64,000 nucleotides of DNA. Origin: Acidihalobacter prosperus (lineage in GTDB: Bacteria; Pseudomonadota; Gammaproteobacteria; DSM-5130; Acidihalobacteraceae). The stretch lies in assembly GCF_000754095.2 (NCBI RefSeq), contig NZ_JQSG02000003.1:1-64000 (forward strand). Reading direction: 5' to 3'. Shown here piece after piece: positions 48,220 through 57,958 of the stretch. The position numbers were made by a program, and so were the translations under genes. Under the pieces are notes generated by a model. The model was not told the origin of the DNA and searched no databases. It was given only the letters and a program-made list of their open reading frames with translations. Each line of letters begins with the position of its first letter. The stretch's first letter is position 1.

Positions 48220-51200
48220 TCAGTTGGCAGGCAACCGCTTGGCGGCACGGCGACGCAGCAAGGCACCGACCAGCCAGGCGAGGATCAGCGCAGCGATCAC
48301 CACGCCAATCCAAATCACCCAGGGATGACGGCTCATGTGGTAACGCAGCCAGGTCCAGGCCGGCAGTTTGCCGACGTAGTAATCCGGCGTATGCAGAATG
48401 AACGAACTGACCTCGTCGCCGTGCACGATACTCAGATTGCCGAACACGTGCTTGCGCTTGTCGGCGCTCGCCAGCGTGTCGAGCAACGCCTCCCAACCGG
48501 CATCGCCCCTGGCCGACATCACCAGCAGGGCTCGTGAGTGATGCAGCGGCGACACGCCTTCCTCGATCACGGCCTGTGGGATCGCGCCGGACGACGCGAA
48601 CCGTCCGAGCGCCGCCTCGCCGTAATGGCGATCGTCGCCATTCCACCAGGGCAGGTGCCAGCGCGACTCGGCAAACCAGCCAGCCAGATTGTTCAGCTTG
48701 ATGCCATCATGGCCATACACCAGGGGCAGGTGATCGCCCCATTGCTGCATCGCCGCTCCATCCGGTGTGGTGAAGGCCAGCAGATTCCTCGCCGCCACGC
48801 TCCCGGCTTCATGCGGCCTGACCACCGCCACCCGTATGCCCGGCATACCGGTCTGCTGCCCGAACATCCCCATGACATTCAGATAAGCATGCAGCATCGA
48901 TACATCTGCCGTGGCCGGCAGCACGACGGCCGTGCGCGACAGATCCGCATATCGGGTAAAGGGATAACCGCCGTTCATCCAGATCGAGAGCGCGGGCAAG
49001 CGGGTGTAATGCGGAATCCCGCGCAGATCGATGGTGGAATCGGGGTAGATCACGCCCGCGGCATTGTAGACGTTGGTCTGCGTGCACTTGCCCTTGACCG
49101 GCACGAAATAGAACGTCGCGCTCATGGAATTGGCATAGGGATGCAGGACGCTGGCCGGGAAGCTCAGCTCCTGCTTCTGCTGCTGATCGACCCCAGCGCC
49201 CTGGGGCAGATCGAAGGCATGTACGAAATTGCCGTTGGCATTCAAATTAAGCGTCGAATTGGCGGCAATCGGGACCGAATTGTAGCCATAGTGCAGATTC
49301 ACCGGCACTCCAGGACGATCCCACAGGAACAATGAAGGCGGCAGGTAGAAGGTGAACGGCAATGTGCCCGTACCCTTCACGGCCATGGGGTTCCAGCCGG
49401 CCAGCGCATCCAGACGTACCGGTCCCGTGCTGGGCACCCAGCGTGGCGCGTCGTCCGGCTTGGACAACGGCGGCATCTCCACGCTTGCCACCTGCGTATC
49501 CGCACCCTCGAGCATCGCCGACCCAAGCACGAGCCCACGGGCTGCCGTGACGAGTTGGGCCTCGTTCTCGCCCAACACCCACAGAATCTTGCCGTAGGTA
49601 TCGTTGGGATTGGCGGTCACCGCGATCATAGGCCCACTCACGACGGGCAGTCCGGCCAGCGGCGGTAGATTTTGCGATGTGGCAAAGACCACCGCATTGC
49701 CGGAGGACGGCAGGCTGCCGATATCGACCGGAAAGTCGGTGCCGCGGTAGCTGGCCAGATCACCGAACCAGGAGGCCACGATTCCCGCCGCCTGCAACGT
49801 GGTACTGCCCGGCTGGGTGAAAAAGACGAAGGGCAGCTTGAGTCGATCCTGCAGCGACTTGTAGAAGAACGGCGCGGGCAGGTAACGCAGATTGTTGCTC
49901 AACGCCAGACGCGCGCCCGAAATCGTCAGCTCGGTGCGCGGCGAAATGGTGGCCCACAGGGTGCTGTTGCTGGGATCCTCACACTGGTCGGTATAGTGCC
50001 CGATCAGCTGGAAGCCGAGGTGATTGTATTCCGAGAACAGGTTCGGATTGACCGGAAACGTCACCGTATGCTCGTTGCCCTGATTGTCCCCGGGCTGTAC
50101 CGGTATGGCACGTACTACCTGGTCGTTGAGCAGGACATTGATCTGACTGACCCGCGGCAGCAAGCCTGGCGAAAGATGGTAGCGCATGGTCATTTCGGCC
50201 TTGGCCACGACTTGGTCGGGCGGGATCGACAGGGCCACGCCCTGAACGCCGTCGACTCCGGTCATACGCAACCCGCGCTTGGCGCCGAGGTCGCCCAGGG
50301 TCCAGTGGCGCGAAATGCTGCCCTGCGCGGCGGCGGTTTCCGCCTGAACCGGCTGCGGCAGCCCGGCCAACCCCGCGATCCCCGTCAGCAGCAGCACAGC
50401 CAGCATGGTGCTGGTCGCGCCGCTCTTGGCCGCGCTGGCGCCCGCCGGTTTTGCTTGGGCGCGCGGCGCACGCGTCCAGATGCCGCGCAGCAGGCGACCG
50501 ACGCCGACGATGGCCAGCAATCCGACCTGCACCAGGCTGCGCCAGGGCCGGTCTTCCTGCCGCGCCTCGCCCCAACCCACCCAGGCATCGGCACGACCAT
50601 AGATGATCCGCACGAGATCACCGGTCTGTTCGTTATTGAGATCGCTGAACCTGAGCCGCATCAAATTCTCCTCCGAGAAAGTCACTGTCGCCGGAAAACG
50701 GTATTCGCTTCCGTCGTAAACCACGCCGATGATCACGCTGTCGCCCAGCGGCATGCGCGCCGATACCTGCAGGCTCGTCCCGCCCTCGGAAACATCCACG
50801 GTCTTGGCCAGCATGCGATGGCCGTCCTGCCGGTAGATCATGGCCGGCAGGGAGAGCGGCACGCGGACCTTCTCCCTCACCTGACGCGTTTCCCAGTTCA
50901 CGCCGAGCACCACGCTGATCATGAGCAGGTTGTAGATCGTCCAGGCCGTGGTCATGACGATGGTTGCGGTATCCGCATGCGGCTCCAGATGCCAGCGCAT
51001 CACCGCCGCCACCAGCCCCCCCGCGTTGAGCAGGAACAGCACCACGAAAGGTGCGGCGAAACGCCGATCGAAATAGGCCTTGCGCACCAGGCCACCCTTG
51101 GCCGTGACGTTGAACTTGCCCAGCTTCGGGTTGATCACCGCCAGCAGGGTGGGCAGCAGGATGTACGGCGCCAGCGCCGTCTCGTAGACCTCGTTCCAGA

Positions 51201-52566
51201 AGGAGTTGCGATGACGCCCCTGCACGCGCGAGTTCGCGATCATGGCCAGTGCCAGATGCGGCAGCGAATAGGCCGCGATACTGAGCGCATAGGCGTTGAT
51301 CACGTAAACGCCGAAATACAGATACAGCAGCGGCGCCGTGAGGAAGATCAGCCGCGGCACCGCGAAAAAGAAATGCAGCATCGCGTTGAGATAGCAGAGA
51401 CGCTGCATCGGCTTGAGCCCTGGGCCGGTCAGCGGGTTGTCGACGCGCATGATCTGCGCCATGCCGCGCGCCCAGCGGATACGCTGACCGACGTGCCCCG
51501 AGAAACTGTCCGTGGCAAGTCCGGCAGCCTGCGGCACGTTGAGATAGGCCGAATTCCAGCCGAGACGCTGCAGCTTGAGCGAGGTATGCGCGTCCTCGGT
51601 GACCGTTTCCGTCGCGATGCCGCCGATCTGCTCCAGCGCTTCCCGACGCATCACGGCACAGGATCCGCAGAAAAAAGCGGCATTCCACAGGTCGTTGCCG
51701 TCCTGTACCACACCGTAGAAAAGCTCGCCTTCGTTCGGCACCCGCTTGAACACATTCAGGTTGCGCTCGAAGGGATCGGGCGAATAAAAGTGATGCGGCG
51801 TCTGCACCAGGCCGAGTTTGTCGTCGCGCAGGAACCAGCCCATCGCCACCTGCAGGAACGAACGGGTCGGCACGTGATCGGAATCGAAGATCGCAATGTA
51901 TTCGCCGTCCGTTTTGCCGAGCGCATGGTTCAGGTTGCCTGCCTTGGCATGTTTGTGCTCCGAGCGGGTGATGTAACCCACGCCGACATCGCGCGCGAAA
52001 TCACGGAATTCGCTGCGCACGCCGTCGTCGAGCAGATACACGGCAAACTTGTCCCGCGGCCAGTCCATTTGCATGGCCGCCAGCACCGTGGGCCGTACGA
52101 CATCGAGCGATTCGTTGTAGGTGGGGATGTAAACGTCGACCGTCGGCCAGTCCTGCGTCGAGGTGGGCAGCGGCTGCGGTTTGCGTTGCAGCGGGTAGGC
52201 CGTCTGCAGAAAGCCGAGCACCAGCACCAGCCAGGCATAGACCTCGGCCAGGAACAGGGTCAGGGTGATCGCGATGTCATACCAGTGGTAGCCGGCCACG
52301 CCGAAACCGAGTGTCTCCGTAGCGCGCCAGTAGGCATAACGGGCCGTTGCGAACAACGATAGCGCCATCAGGAAATAGGTTATCCAGTGCGCCTTGAACA
52401 GACGATTAACCAGAATCGCGAGCACTACGAACCCAAGGCCCAGCAAGGCCTGAGCCTGCCATTCGAACGGCACGGCGATCATCGGCGAGAACAGGATCAC
52501 TCCGGCCACGAAGGCGGCCATGAGTAGGGTTTCCTCAAGCCTGAACACACGTTTGATACGATCCAT
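48220..52566 (-). CDS. bcsAB: BcsA-BcsB fusion, cellulose synthase catalytic and periplasmic subunits
   Basis: This is a 1448-residue fusion. The BcsA part (about 1-700) has N-terminal membrane helices and a GT2 domain with DDG (180-182), DSD (228-230), TED (323-325) and QRIRW (361-365). More helices follow, then a PilZ domain with RxxxR (REKVR, 564-568) and DxSxxG (DVSEGG, 591-596), the c-di-GMP site. A hydrophobic segment (about 720-740, LAVLLLTGIAGLAGL) replaces the BcsB signal. The BcsB part follows (about 745-1448), with a C-terminal membrane anchor near 1415-1437. Comparable fusions are known as AcsAB in acetic acid bacteria. An ideal SD (GGGAGG) sits 8 nt before the chosen ATG. Confidence 0.95.
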   Translation of the reverse strand: MDRIKRVFRLEETLLMAAFVAGVILFSPMIAVPFEWQAQALLGLGFVVLAILVNRLFKAHWITYFLMALSLFATARYAYWRATETLGFGVAGYHWYDIAITLTLFLAEVYAWLVLVLGFLQTAYPLQRKPQPLPTSTQDWPTVDVYIPTYNESLDVVRPTVLAAMQMDWPRDKFAVYLLDDGVRSEFRDFARDVGVGYITRSEHKHAKAGNLNHALGKTDGEYIAIFDSDHVPTRSFLQVAMGWFLRDDKLGLVQTPHHFYSPDPFERNLNVFKRVPNEGELFYGVVQDGNDLWNAAFFCGSCAVMRREALEQIGGIATETVTEDAHTSLKLQRLGWNSAYLNVPQAAGLATDSFSGHVGQRIRWARGMAQIMRVDNPLTGPGLKPMQRLCYLNAMLHFFFAVPRLIFLTAPLLYLYFGVYVINAYALSIAAYSLPHLALAMIANSRVQGRHRNSFWNEVYETALAPYILLPTLLAVINPKLGKFNVTAKGGLVRKAYFDRRFAAPFVVLFLLNAGGLVAAVMRWHLEPHADTATIVMTTAWTIYNLLMISVVLGVNWETRQVREKVRVPLSLPAMIYRQDGHRMLAKTVDVSEGGTSLQVSARMPLGDSVIIGVVYDGSEYRFPATVTFSEENLMRLRFSDLNNEQTGDLVRIIYGRADAWVGWGEARQEDRPWRSLVQVGLLAIVGVGRLLRGIWTRAPRAQAKPAGASAAKSGATSTMLAVLLLTGIAGLAGLPQPVQAETAAAQGSISRHWTLGDLGAKRGLRMTGVDGVQGVALSIPPDQVVAKAEMTMRYHLSPGLLPRVSQINVLLNDQVVRAIPVQPGDNQGNEHTVTFPVNPNLFSEYNHLGFQLIGHYTDQCEDPSNSTLWATISPRTELTISGARLALSNNLRYLPAPFFYKSLQDRLKLPFVFFTQPGSTTLQAAGIVASWFGDLASYRGTDFPVDIGSLPSSGNAVVFATSQNLPPLAGLPVVSGPMIAVTANPNDTYGKILWVLGENEAQLVTAARGLVLGSAMLEGADTQVASVEMPPLSKPDDAPRWVPSTGPVRLDALAGWNPMAVKGTGTLPFTFYLPPSLFLWDRPGVPVNLHYGYNSVPIAANSTLNLNANGNFVHAFDLPQGAGVDQQQKQELSFPASVLHPYANSMSATFYFVPVKGKCTQTNVYNAAGVIYPDSTIDLRGIPHYTRLPALSIWMNGGYPFTRYADLSRTAVVLPATADVSMLHAYLNVMGMFGQQTGMPGIRVAVVRPHEAGSVAARNLLAFTTPDGAAMQQWGDHLPLVYGHDGIKLNNLAGWFAESRWHLPWWNGDDRHYGEAALGRFASSGAIPQAVIEEGVSPLHHSRALLVMSARGDAGWEALLDTLASADKRKHVFGNLSIVHGDEVSSFILHTPDYYVGKLPAWTWLRYHMSRHPWVIWIGVVIAALILAWLVGALLRRRAAKRLPAN

Positions 52567-52567
52567 C

Positions 52568-53752
52568 TCACGCACCTCCCGGCGGGGTGCTGGTCGAATC
52601 CGGCTGAATCATGTCCTCGAGCCAGGCTTCAAATTCGTCGATGGCGCGGGCGAACGGTGTGTAGGCACGGTAAACCTGGGGCGGCTGACCGTTGGCCAGC
52701 GCCTCCTGCACCGAATTGTCCAGCGGCAACGAAAGCGTCAGCAGACGGCTTCCCAGGCGCTTGCGCAAGGCCTCCGAAACCTGGACGTGCAACTCACGCG
52801 CGGCGTCGAACTGATTGAGCAGATACCACGTGCCGTAACGCGGACGATGGACAGCCTCGTCAAGCGCCCGCTCGATGCGTTCGATCATCACCAGGGCGTT
52901 GATGTCCGGACGCACGGGGACGATGGCCATGTCGAAGAAAGGCAAATCCTCGGCCACGTGGGGCGAGGCCTCCATATCCATCACCACCACCGATGCCTGC
53001 GACGCACGATGGCGGACATTCTCGATCAGTTCCGCGGTCGGCGCGTCGCCGATCAGCAAGTCGACCGGTTTGCCGCCACCCTCGATGGCCTGCGAGTAAT
53101 GCACGATTGCCGCACCACTGCGCGCACTTTCGATATCGGGCCCGCCGAAGTAATAAGCCAATGGCGAGTACGGAGTCTGTCCGACCAGGGCGCAGCGCCG
53201 ATTCAGGCGAGCAAAGGCAGCACCGAGCGCTGCGGCCAGCGTGCTCTTGCCGACGCCACCGGTGTAGGACACCAGCCCGATGACCGGCGCCAGCGTCCGC
53301 TCATCCTGCCGGCCACCGGACTCAAGCCGGTTCAGCAGGGAAAATCGCGAGGCCGACGTCGCCTGCTCGGGCGCTTTAACCACTTGAGACGGCGCAAGCG
53401 GTTGCCCGGTCACAGCGGCACGCGAACGGGCGACCGGCTCCGATGGCGCCGGGATATCCGCGCGCGGCAGATCCGCGCGTTCCAGTGTCATCACCGCATC
53501 GCCCCCGGCTTCGACGTGCCGCCTTGCGGTCGTGCCTTGCGCCCTCGAAGGCGGGATGAATTCTTCCGACCGGCTTTCGTCGACCCACGCCGACGGCGGC
53601 GGCGGCGGCTCGTCGAAGCGCTGATACGACGAGGGCTCAAGACCAAGATCGCGGTACAAATTGCGTACATCGGCCAATGGATCGACCCCACCCACCGTCG
53701 CCGTGCGGGGTCGCCGCCACCATTGCCACCATGCCTTCCGTTCGTTCGCCAT
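52568..53752 (-). CDS. bcsQ: BcsQ, ParA/MinD-like cellulose-synthesis protein with long N-terminal extension
   Basis: This 394-residue protein has a C-terminal half (about 155-394) that is a ParA-type ATPase with Walker A SYTGGVGKST. It lacks the extra ParA lysine before GG, as E. coli BcsQ does. The N-terminal 150 residues are proline- and serine-rich and probably disordered, with a short conserved-looking segment DVRNLYRDLGLEPSSYQ (about 28-44) reminiscent of BcsP/BcsR-type proteins. BcsQ helps place or activate the synthase. It is the first gene of the bcs operon (1 nt before bcsAB), divergent from the AfsR-like gene. Confidence 0.88.
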   Translation of the reverse strand: MANERKAWWQWWRRPRTATVGGVDPLADVRNLYRDLGLEPSSYQRFDEPPPPPSAWVDESRSEEFIPPSRAQGTTARRHVEAGGDAVMTLERADLPRADIPAPSEPVARSRAAVTGQPLAPSQVVKAPEQATSASRFSLLNRLESGGRQDERTLAPVIGLVSYTGGVGKSTLAAALGAAFARLNRRCALVGQTPYSPLAYYFGGPDIESARSGAAIVHYSQAIEGGGKPVDLLIGDAPTAELIENVRHRASQASVVVMDMEASPHVAEDLPFFDMAIVPVRPDINALVMIERIERALDEAVHRPRYGTWYLLNQFDAARELHVQVSEALRKRLGSRLLTLSLPLDNSVQEALANGQPPQVYRAYTPFARAIDEFEAWLEDMIQPDSTSTPPGGA

Positions 53753-54064
53753 CGTTCAACCCTCGTCTGATCGCATCAAGACAGGCTCCATTGCCACACT
53801 TGCAGGGTATTCCCCCTACCGTCACGCCACCGTCAGCGGCTCCGGCACACCCCTTTGCGTCCCCACCCGGCACTCCGTCACCGGGATCGCCGGCCAGGGC
53901 ACGCCCTGAACGCCGCCCCTCACGCAACCGACGCGGCGGCGTCCGGATTCGCCTATACGCCGGGCAGGGGGAACCTGTTAGACTCGGTCAAAATCATAAA
54001 GGGGTTCCGTCACACGTCCGTCAGGCTTGATGTGGGAGACGGATTCATCAGGATCCGCGACACA
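53753..54064. promoter_or_regulatory. Divergent intergenic region between bcsQ and the AfsR-like gene
   Basis: These 312 bp hold no gene I can support. They must carry the promoters of the bcs operon (minus strand) and of the AfsR-like gene (plus strand). The bcsQ side has a GAGGG ribosome binding site about 8 nt before the ATG. I see no convincing sigma-54 or sigma-70 pair and no clean operator repeat. The reading frame of the regulator stays open through this region in one frame, but the sequence there is arginine-rich and non-homologous. Confidence 0.6.
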
Positions 54065-57000
54065 ATGCAGGCACTCAGGCTCTCGCTGCTCGGCCCGATC
54101 GAAATCGAGTTTCAGAACCGGCAATTTTCGGGCGCGCCGCATGACAAGGGTTTCATGCTGCTGTCCTATCTGGCCGCGGAAAGCGACCGGCCGCACAGCC
54201 GCGAAGCGCTGGCCGAAATGCTGTGGCCTGACCTGCCGGCGGAGCGCGGGCGCCACAACCTGCGCCAAACGCTGTTCCGGCTGCGCAGCCTGCTTGGCAA
54301 CGGTGCCGCGGGCGACTTCCTTGAAACCGACCGCCACCGCGTCTGGTTCAACCGACATAGCGACTACCGCCTCGATCTCGATCAGTTCCTCCATGCGCGC
54401 GACGACGACATGGAATCGCTGCTGTACCGCCTCGGTCTCTATCGCGGCATGTTCATGGAAGATCTGCGCAACGAGGCGGGAGAGGATTTCGGGTTGTGGC
54501 TGGAGGAGCGACGCGCGCGTACGCATCGCCTGATGCTGACCATGCTGGAAGCGGCCTGCACGCGCTACGAATCCCAGAACGACCCAATGGCTGCATTGCG
54601 CTGGGCCGGCCGCTATGTCGAACTCGCCCCTTGGGACGAAGACGGGCACCGCCGCCTGATTCGCCTGCTCGCCGATAACGGCCAGCGCGGCGCCGCCATT
54701 GCCCACTACCGCGCCATGGCCGAATCACTCGATCGCGAGTTGGGCATCGCCCCCTCGCCCGAAAGCCGCAGGCTGCTCGAGCGCATCGAACAGACCGCAA
54801 CCCCGCAAACCGACACCCGGACGCGCAATCCCGCATGGCACGGGGAACACCATGCCGGGCTCGCGCACGAGTACCGGCAGATCACGGTCCTGCGGTGCGG
54901 ATTCGCCTACCAGGACATCGAGGATCCCGAAGCATTTGCAGAGGAGGTTGCCGAACCGATCGCCCTGGCCGTACGCATCATCGAGGAGCACAACGGCTGG
55001 ATCGCCGCGGCGCGCAGCACCGGCATCCTGGCGTATTTCGGCTGGCCAACCGCGGACGAGCGCGCCGCCACGCATGCCGTACGCGCCGCCATCGGTGTCG
55101 TCAATCAGGTGTCCGATCCGATCGGACGCAAGCTCGCCACCGGCATCCACACCGGCCCCATCATCCTGACCGGCGAAACCTCGCGCCCCGATACCATCGG
55201 CATGACCACCGATATCGCGGTGCGTCTGCAGGTGTCCGCGCGTCCAGGCATCATCGCGATCAGCGAAGCCACGCGACGCTGCATACGCGATCATTTCGAA
55301 CTCACGGCCCTGCCGCCGCTGAGTATGGCGGAACAAAAACGTCCCCTGTCCGTCTGGCGCGTCCATCGGGGCAGCCAGGGCGCACTGATGGACGGCCGTG
55401 CGCAGAAACCGCCGCTGATCGGCCGCGATGCCGAACTCGAATGCCTGCTCGACGACTGGGAACAGGCCCAGAGCGGACGATGCACGATCACCGTACTCGT
55501 CGGCGATGCCGGCCTGGGCAAGACCCGGCTGTTGCAGGCCCTGCACGAAAAGGCCGACCGCCCCCTGCTGCGGGAGACCTATTGCGATCCCCTGATGCAG
55601 CAGACCCCCTACCACCCGATCATGCACTTCTTCCGGCGCCATCTCGATCTGCCGCGGCATTGCCCCGACACGCTCGTGACCCGGGCGCTAAGCGAGCACT
55701 ATGCCGGGTTCCCGAACCAGGGCGAAGCCATCATCAAGCCATTGCAATGGCTGCTCGCGCGCCCATCGAGTCCCCAGGAGCAGGACACGAATGCCCACAG
55801 CGGCGACGGCGAGCGCCATCAGCTGGCCGAGGCCGTCGCCGCCCTGCTGGAAACGAGCGCGGAAGCGACGCCCTTGCTGCTCGTGATCGAGGATCTCCAT
55901 TGGGCAGACCCTTCCACGCTGGCGCTGCTGGGCTATCTGGCCACGCGGCTCGCCCGGGCACGCGTTCACATCTGTCTGACCATGCGCAGTACCGCCTGCC
56001 TTCCCGCCAACCTCATTGACAGGGCCCGGATCCTGCAGCTCCGGCCACTCGACCTGAAGTCCTCGCTCCACCTCACCCAGCGTATCGCCCCGCCCGACAA
56101 GACCAGCGGAGACTTCGCCCTGGTGATCGCCAAACAATCGGAAGGCAACCCCTTGTTCATCGTGGAACTGACCCACATGCTCCACGACGATGCCCTGGAC
56201 GACGCGCTGCCTGGCAAGCTTCAGGAACTGATCAGTACCCGTATCGAGCAGGCCGGCGCAGATAAGCCGCTGCTGCGTGCGGCAGCCATCATCGGCCGCG
56301 AATTCAGTACCGCCCATCTTGCCGGTCTGCTCCAGTTGCCGGAAGAAACGGTCTCTGCGGGACTCGATCGCCTGACGCAACGCCATCTCATCGACCAGCC
56401 CGCGGACGATAACGAACATTACCACTTCACCCATGCCCTGGTTCACCAGACGACCTATCAATCGGCCACGCGCAGCCAACGGCGGGCACTGCATCAGCAA
56501 TACGCCGCGCTGCTGCAATCGGAAAACGATCCCGATGCCGGCGCCATCGCCTGGCATCTGACGGAAACGGGCAGTTACGCAGACGCGGTCGGCTGGTGGC
56601 TCAAAAGCGGCCGCGACGCAGCCGGCATGGCAGCCTACGTCGAGGCCACCAGTCATTTCGAACGCGGGCTGCAGTTGCTGGAACACAGCCCTGAAAGGGC
56701 CCGGTTGTGGAGCATCGAACTCGATCTGCTGATCAATCTGGCCTATCCGCTTGCCATCACCCAAGGGTATTACGGCGCCAAATCGGAACGTCTCTACCGG
56801 CGCGCACTGGAGATCAGCAAGGACCACGACGTCGAACCCCGGCAAAGCCTGGCGCTGCTGCGCAGCTATTGGTTCGGTGCCAGCAGCCGCAAGTCCTTCA
56901 GCGAAAGCCGCCTGATCGCAGGCCGCATGATCGAACTGGCCGAATCGGTACACGCCAATGCCTTCACGGCACTTGGACACTACCTCTACGGCAATGCCTC

Positions 57001-57874
57001 ACTATGGCTCGGCGACTTTTCCCTCGCCCGGGACCACCTCGAGGAAACGCTGTCCAGGATGGACCGCAAGGATCAGGAAACGGAGCAGTTCCTGCGCAAC
57101 GACCAGCAGTTCGATGTCACCGCCACCGGCTATCTTGGCTGGAACCTGTGGTTCCTGGGCCATATCGACCGCTCCCTGCGCATGACCCAGCGCGCGGTAC
57201 ACATGGCCGAAACGCGCCACCACCCCGCGACCCTGATGGCCGCGCTCGCCACCTATATCGGCACCCGCATCTGGTGCCAGAGGGCCGACGAGGTGGCCGT
57301 GGCAGCCAAGCGTCTCGGTGCGTTGTGCCGGGAACACGGATTCCGCATATGGGACGATGTCGCCGTTCTCGCCGAGGCCTGGGCGAGAACGGTCAACGCC
57401 GGGCGCTGCGAGCCCGGCGGACTCGACGAAGCCGAGGAAACCCTCCATCGCGTGGTGACCCTCTGGCCGGGCGGCGCAACGGGATTCCAGTACATACTGC
57501 TCGACGCCTGCCTGTTCGCGGCCGACACGACCCGTGGCTGGCGCATACTCTCGCAGGCCTGGACGTCGATGCAGGCGACAGGCTCGCGCGCCTACCATGT
57601 GGGCTGCAAGCTCGCCGAGGCGAGGCTGCTTGCCCTGGAAGGGCAGAACCACGAACATTGCCTGCGTGAGGCCATCGAAATCGCCGAGCAGCAACAGGCC
57701 CGCAGCCTCGAAATACTCGCCTGGGGACGGCTCGCCAGGCATTATGCCGCGCACGACATTCGGCTTCCGGAAGGCATTCACGAGCGTCTCATCGACATGC
57801 TCGATCACTGCTCCGGCATCGAACTCGCCCCTGAACTGGCCTTTATCGAAAAACAGCTCCGCGGCTTTGCCTGA
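54065..57874 (+). CDS. AfsR/SARP-like regulator: winged helix, BTAD, degenerate cyclase, AAA ATPase, TPR
   Basis: This is a 1269-residue cytoplasmic protein. An OmpR-like winged helix (about 1-95; SREALAEMLWPDLPAERGRH) precedes a BTAD domain (about 110-245). A class III nucleotidyl-cyclase fold follows (about 268-435; GIHTGPIILTGE). It lacks the metal aspartates: LRCGF stands where FCDL is usual and RSTG where GDG is usual. An AAA/STAND ATPase comes next (Walker A GDAGLGKT near 480, Walker B LLLVIEDLHWAD near 605), then TPR-like helices (about 800-1269). AGGA lies 12 nt before the ATG. Divergence from bcsQ suggests, without proof, control of cellulose genes. Confidence 0.85.
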   Translation: MQALRLSLLGPIEIEFQNRQFSGAPHDKGFMLLSYLAAESDRPHSREALAEMLWPDLPAERGRHNLRQTLFRLRSLLGNGAAGDFLETDRHRVWFNRHSDYRLDLDQFLHARDDDMESLLYRLGLYRGMFMEDLRNEAGEDFGLWLEERRARTHRLMLTMLEAACTRYESQNDPMAALRWAGRYVELAPWDEDGHRRLIRLLADNGQRGAAIAHYRAMAESLDRELGIAPSPESRRLLERIEQTATPQTDTRTRNPAWHGEHHAGLAHEYRQITVLRCGFAYQDIEDPEAFAEEVAEPIALAVRIIEEHNGWIAAARSTGILAYFGWPTADERAATHAVRAAIGVVNQVSDPIGRKLATGIHTGPIILTGETSRPDTIGMTTDIAVRLQVSARPGIIAISEATRRCIRDHFELTALPPLSMAEQKRPLSVWRVHRGSQGALMDGRAQKPPLIGRDAELECLLDDWEQAQSGRCTITVLVGDAGLGKTRLLQALHEKADRPLLRETYCDPLMQQTPYHPIMHFFRRHLDLPRHCPDTLVTRALSEHYAGFPNQGEAIIKPLQWLLARPSSPQEQDTNAHSGDGERHQLAEAVAALLETSAEATPLLLVIEDLHWADPSTLALLGYLATRLARARVHICLTMRSTACLPANLIDRARILQLRPLDLKSSLHLTQRIAPPDKTSGDFALVIAKQSEGNPLFIVELTHMLHDDALDDALPGKLQELISTRIEQAGADKPLLRAAAIIGREFSTAHLAGLLQLPEETVSAGLDRLTQRHLIDQPADDNEHYHFTHALVHQTTYQSATRSQRRALHQQYAALLQSENDPDAGAIAWHLTETGSYADAVGWWLKSGRDAAGMAAYVEATSHFERGLQLLEHSPERARLWSIELDLLINLAYPLAITQGYYGAKSERLYRRALEISKDHDVEPRQSLALLRSYWFGASSRKSFSESRLIAGRMIELAESVHANAFTALGHYLYGNASLWLGDFSLARDHLEETLSRMDRKDQETEQFLRNDQQFDVTATGYLGWNLWFLGHIDRSLRMTQRAVHMAETRHHPATLMAALATYIGTRIWCQRADEVAVAAKRLGALCREHGFRIWDDVAVLAEAWARTVNAGRCEPGGLDEAEETLHRVVTLWPGGATGFQYILLDACLFAADTTRGWRILSQAWTSMQATGSRAYHVGCKLAEARLLALEGQNHEHCLREAIEIAEQQQARSLEILAWGRLARHYAAHDIRLPEGIHERLIDMLDHCSGIELAPELAFIEKQLRGFA

Positions 57875-57958
57875 ACAGGGGCGGAAGCGCTCCCCGGCCA
57901 TGGCAATACTGCGGCAAATGTGCAGAATAGGCCGGACATCACCCAACCGGAAGCGCGC

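Noticed and set aside
49672-52362. An 896-codon open frame on the plus strand antisense to bcsAB
   Set aside because: It mirrors the codon structure of a high-GC gene. It is rich in Arg, His and Gln with no domain, while the opposite strand encodes a complete cellulose synthase.
55688-56980. A 430-codon minus-strand frame inside the AfsR-like gene
   Set aside because: Antisense shadow; the plus strand has clear ATPase motifs through the same region.
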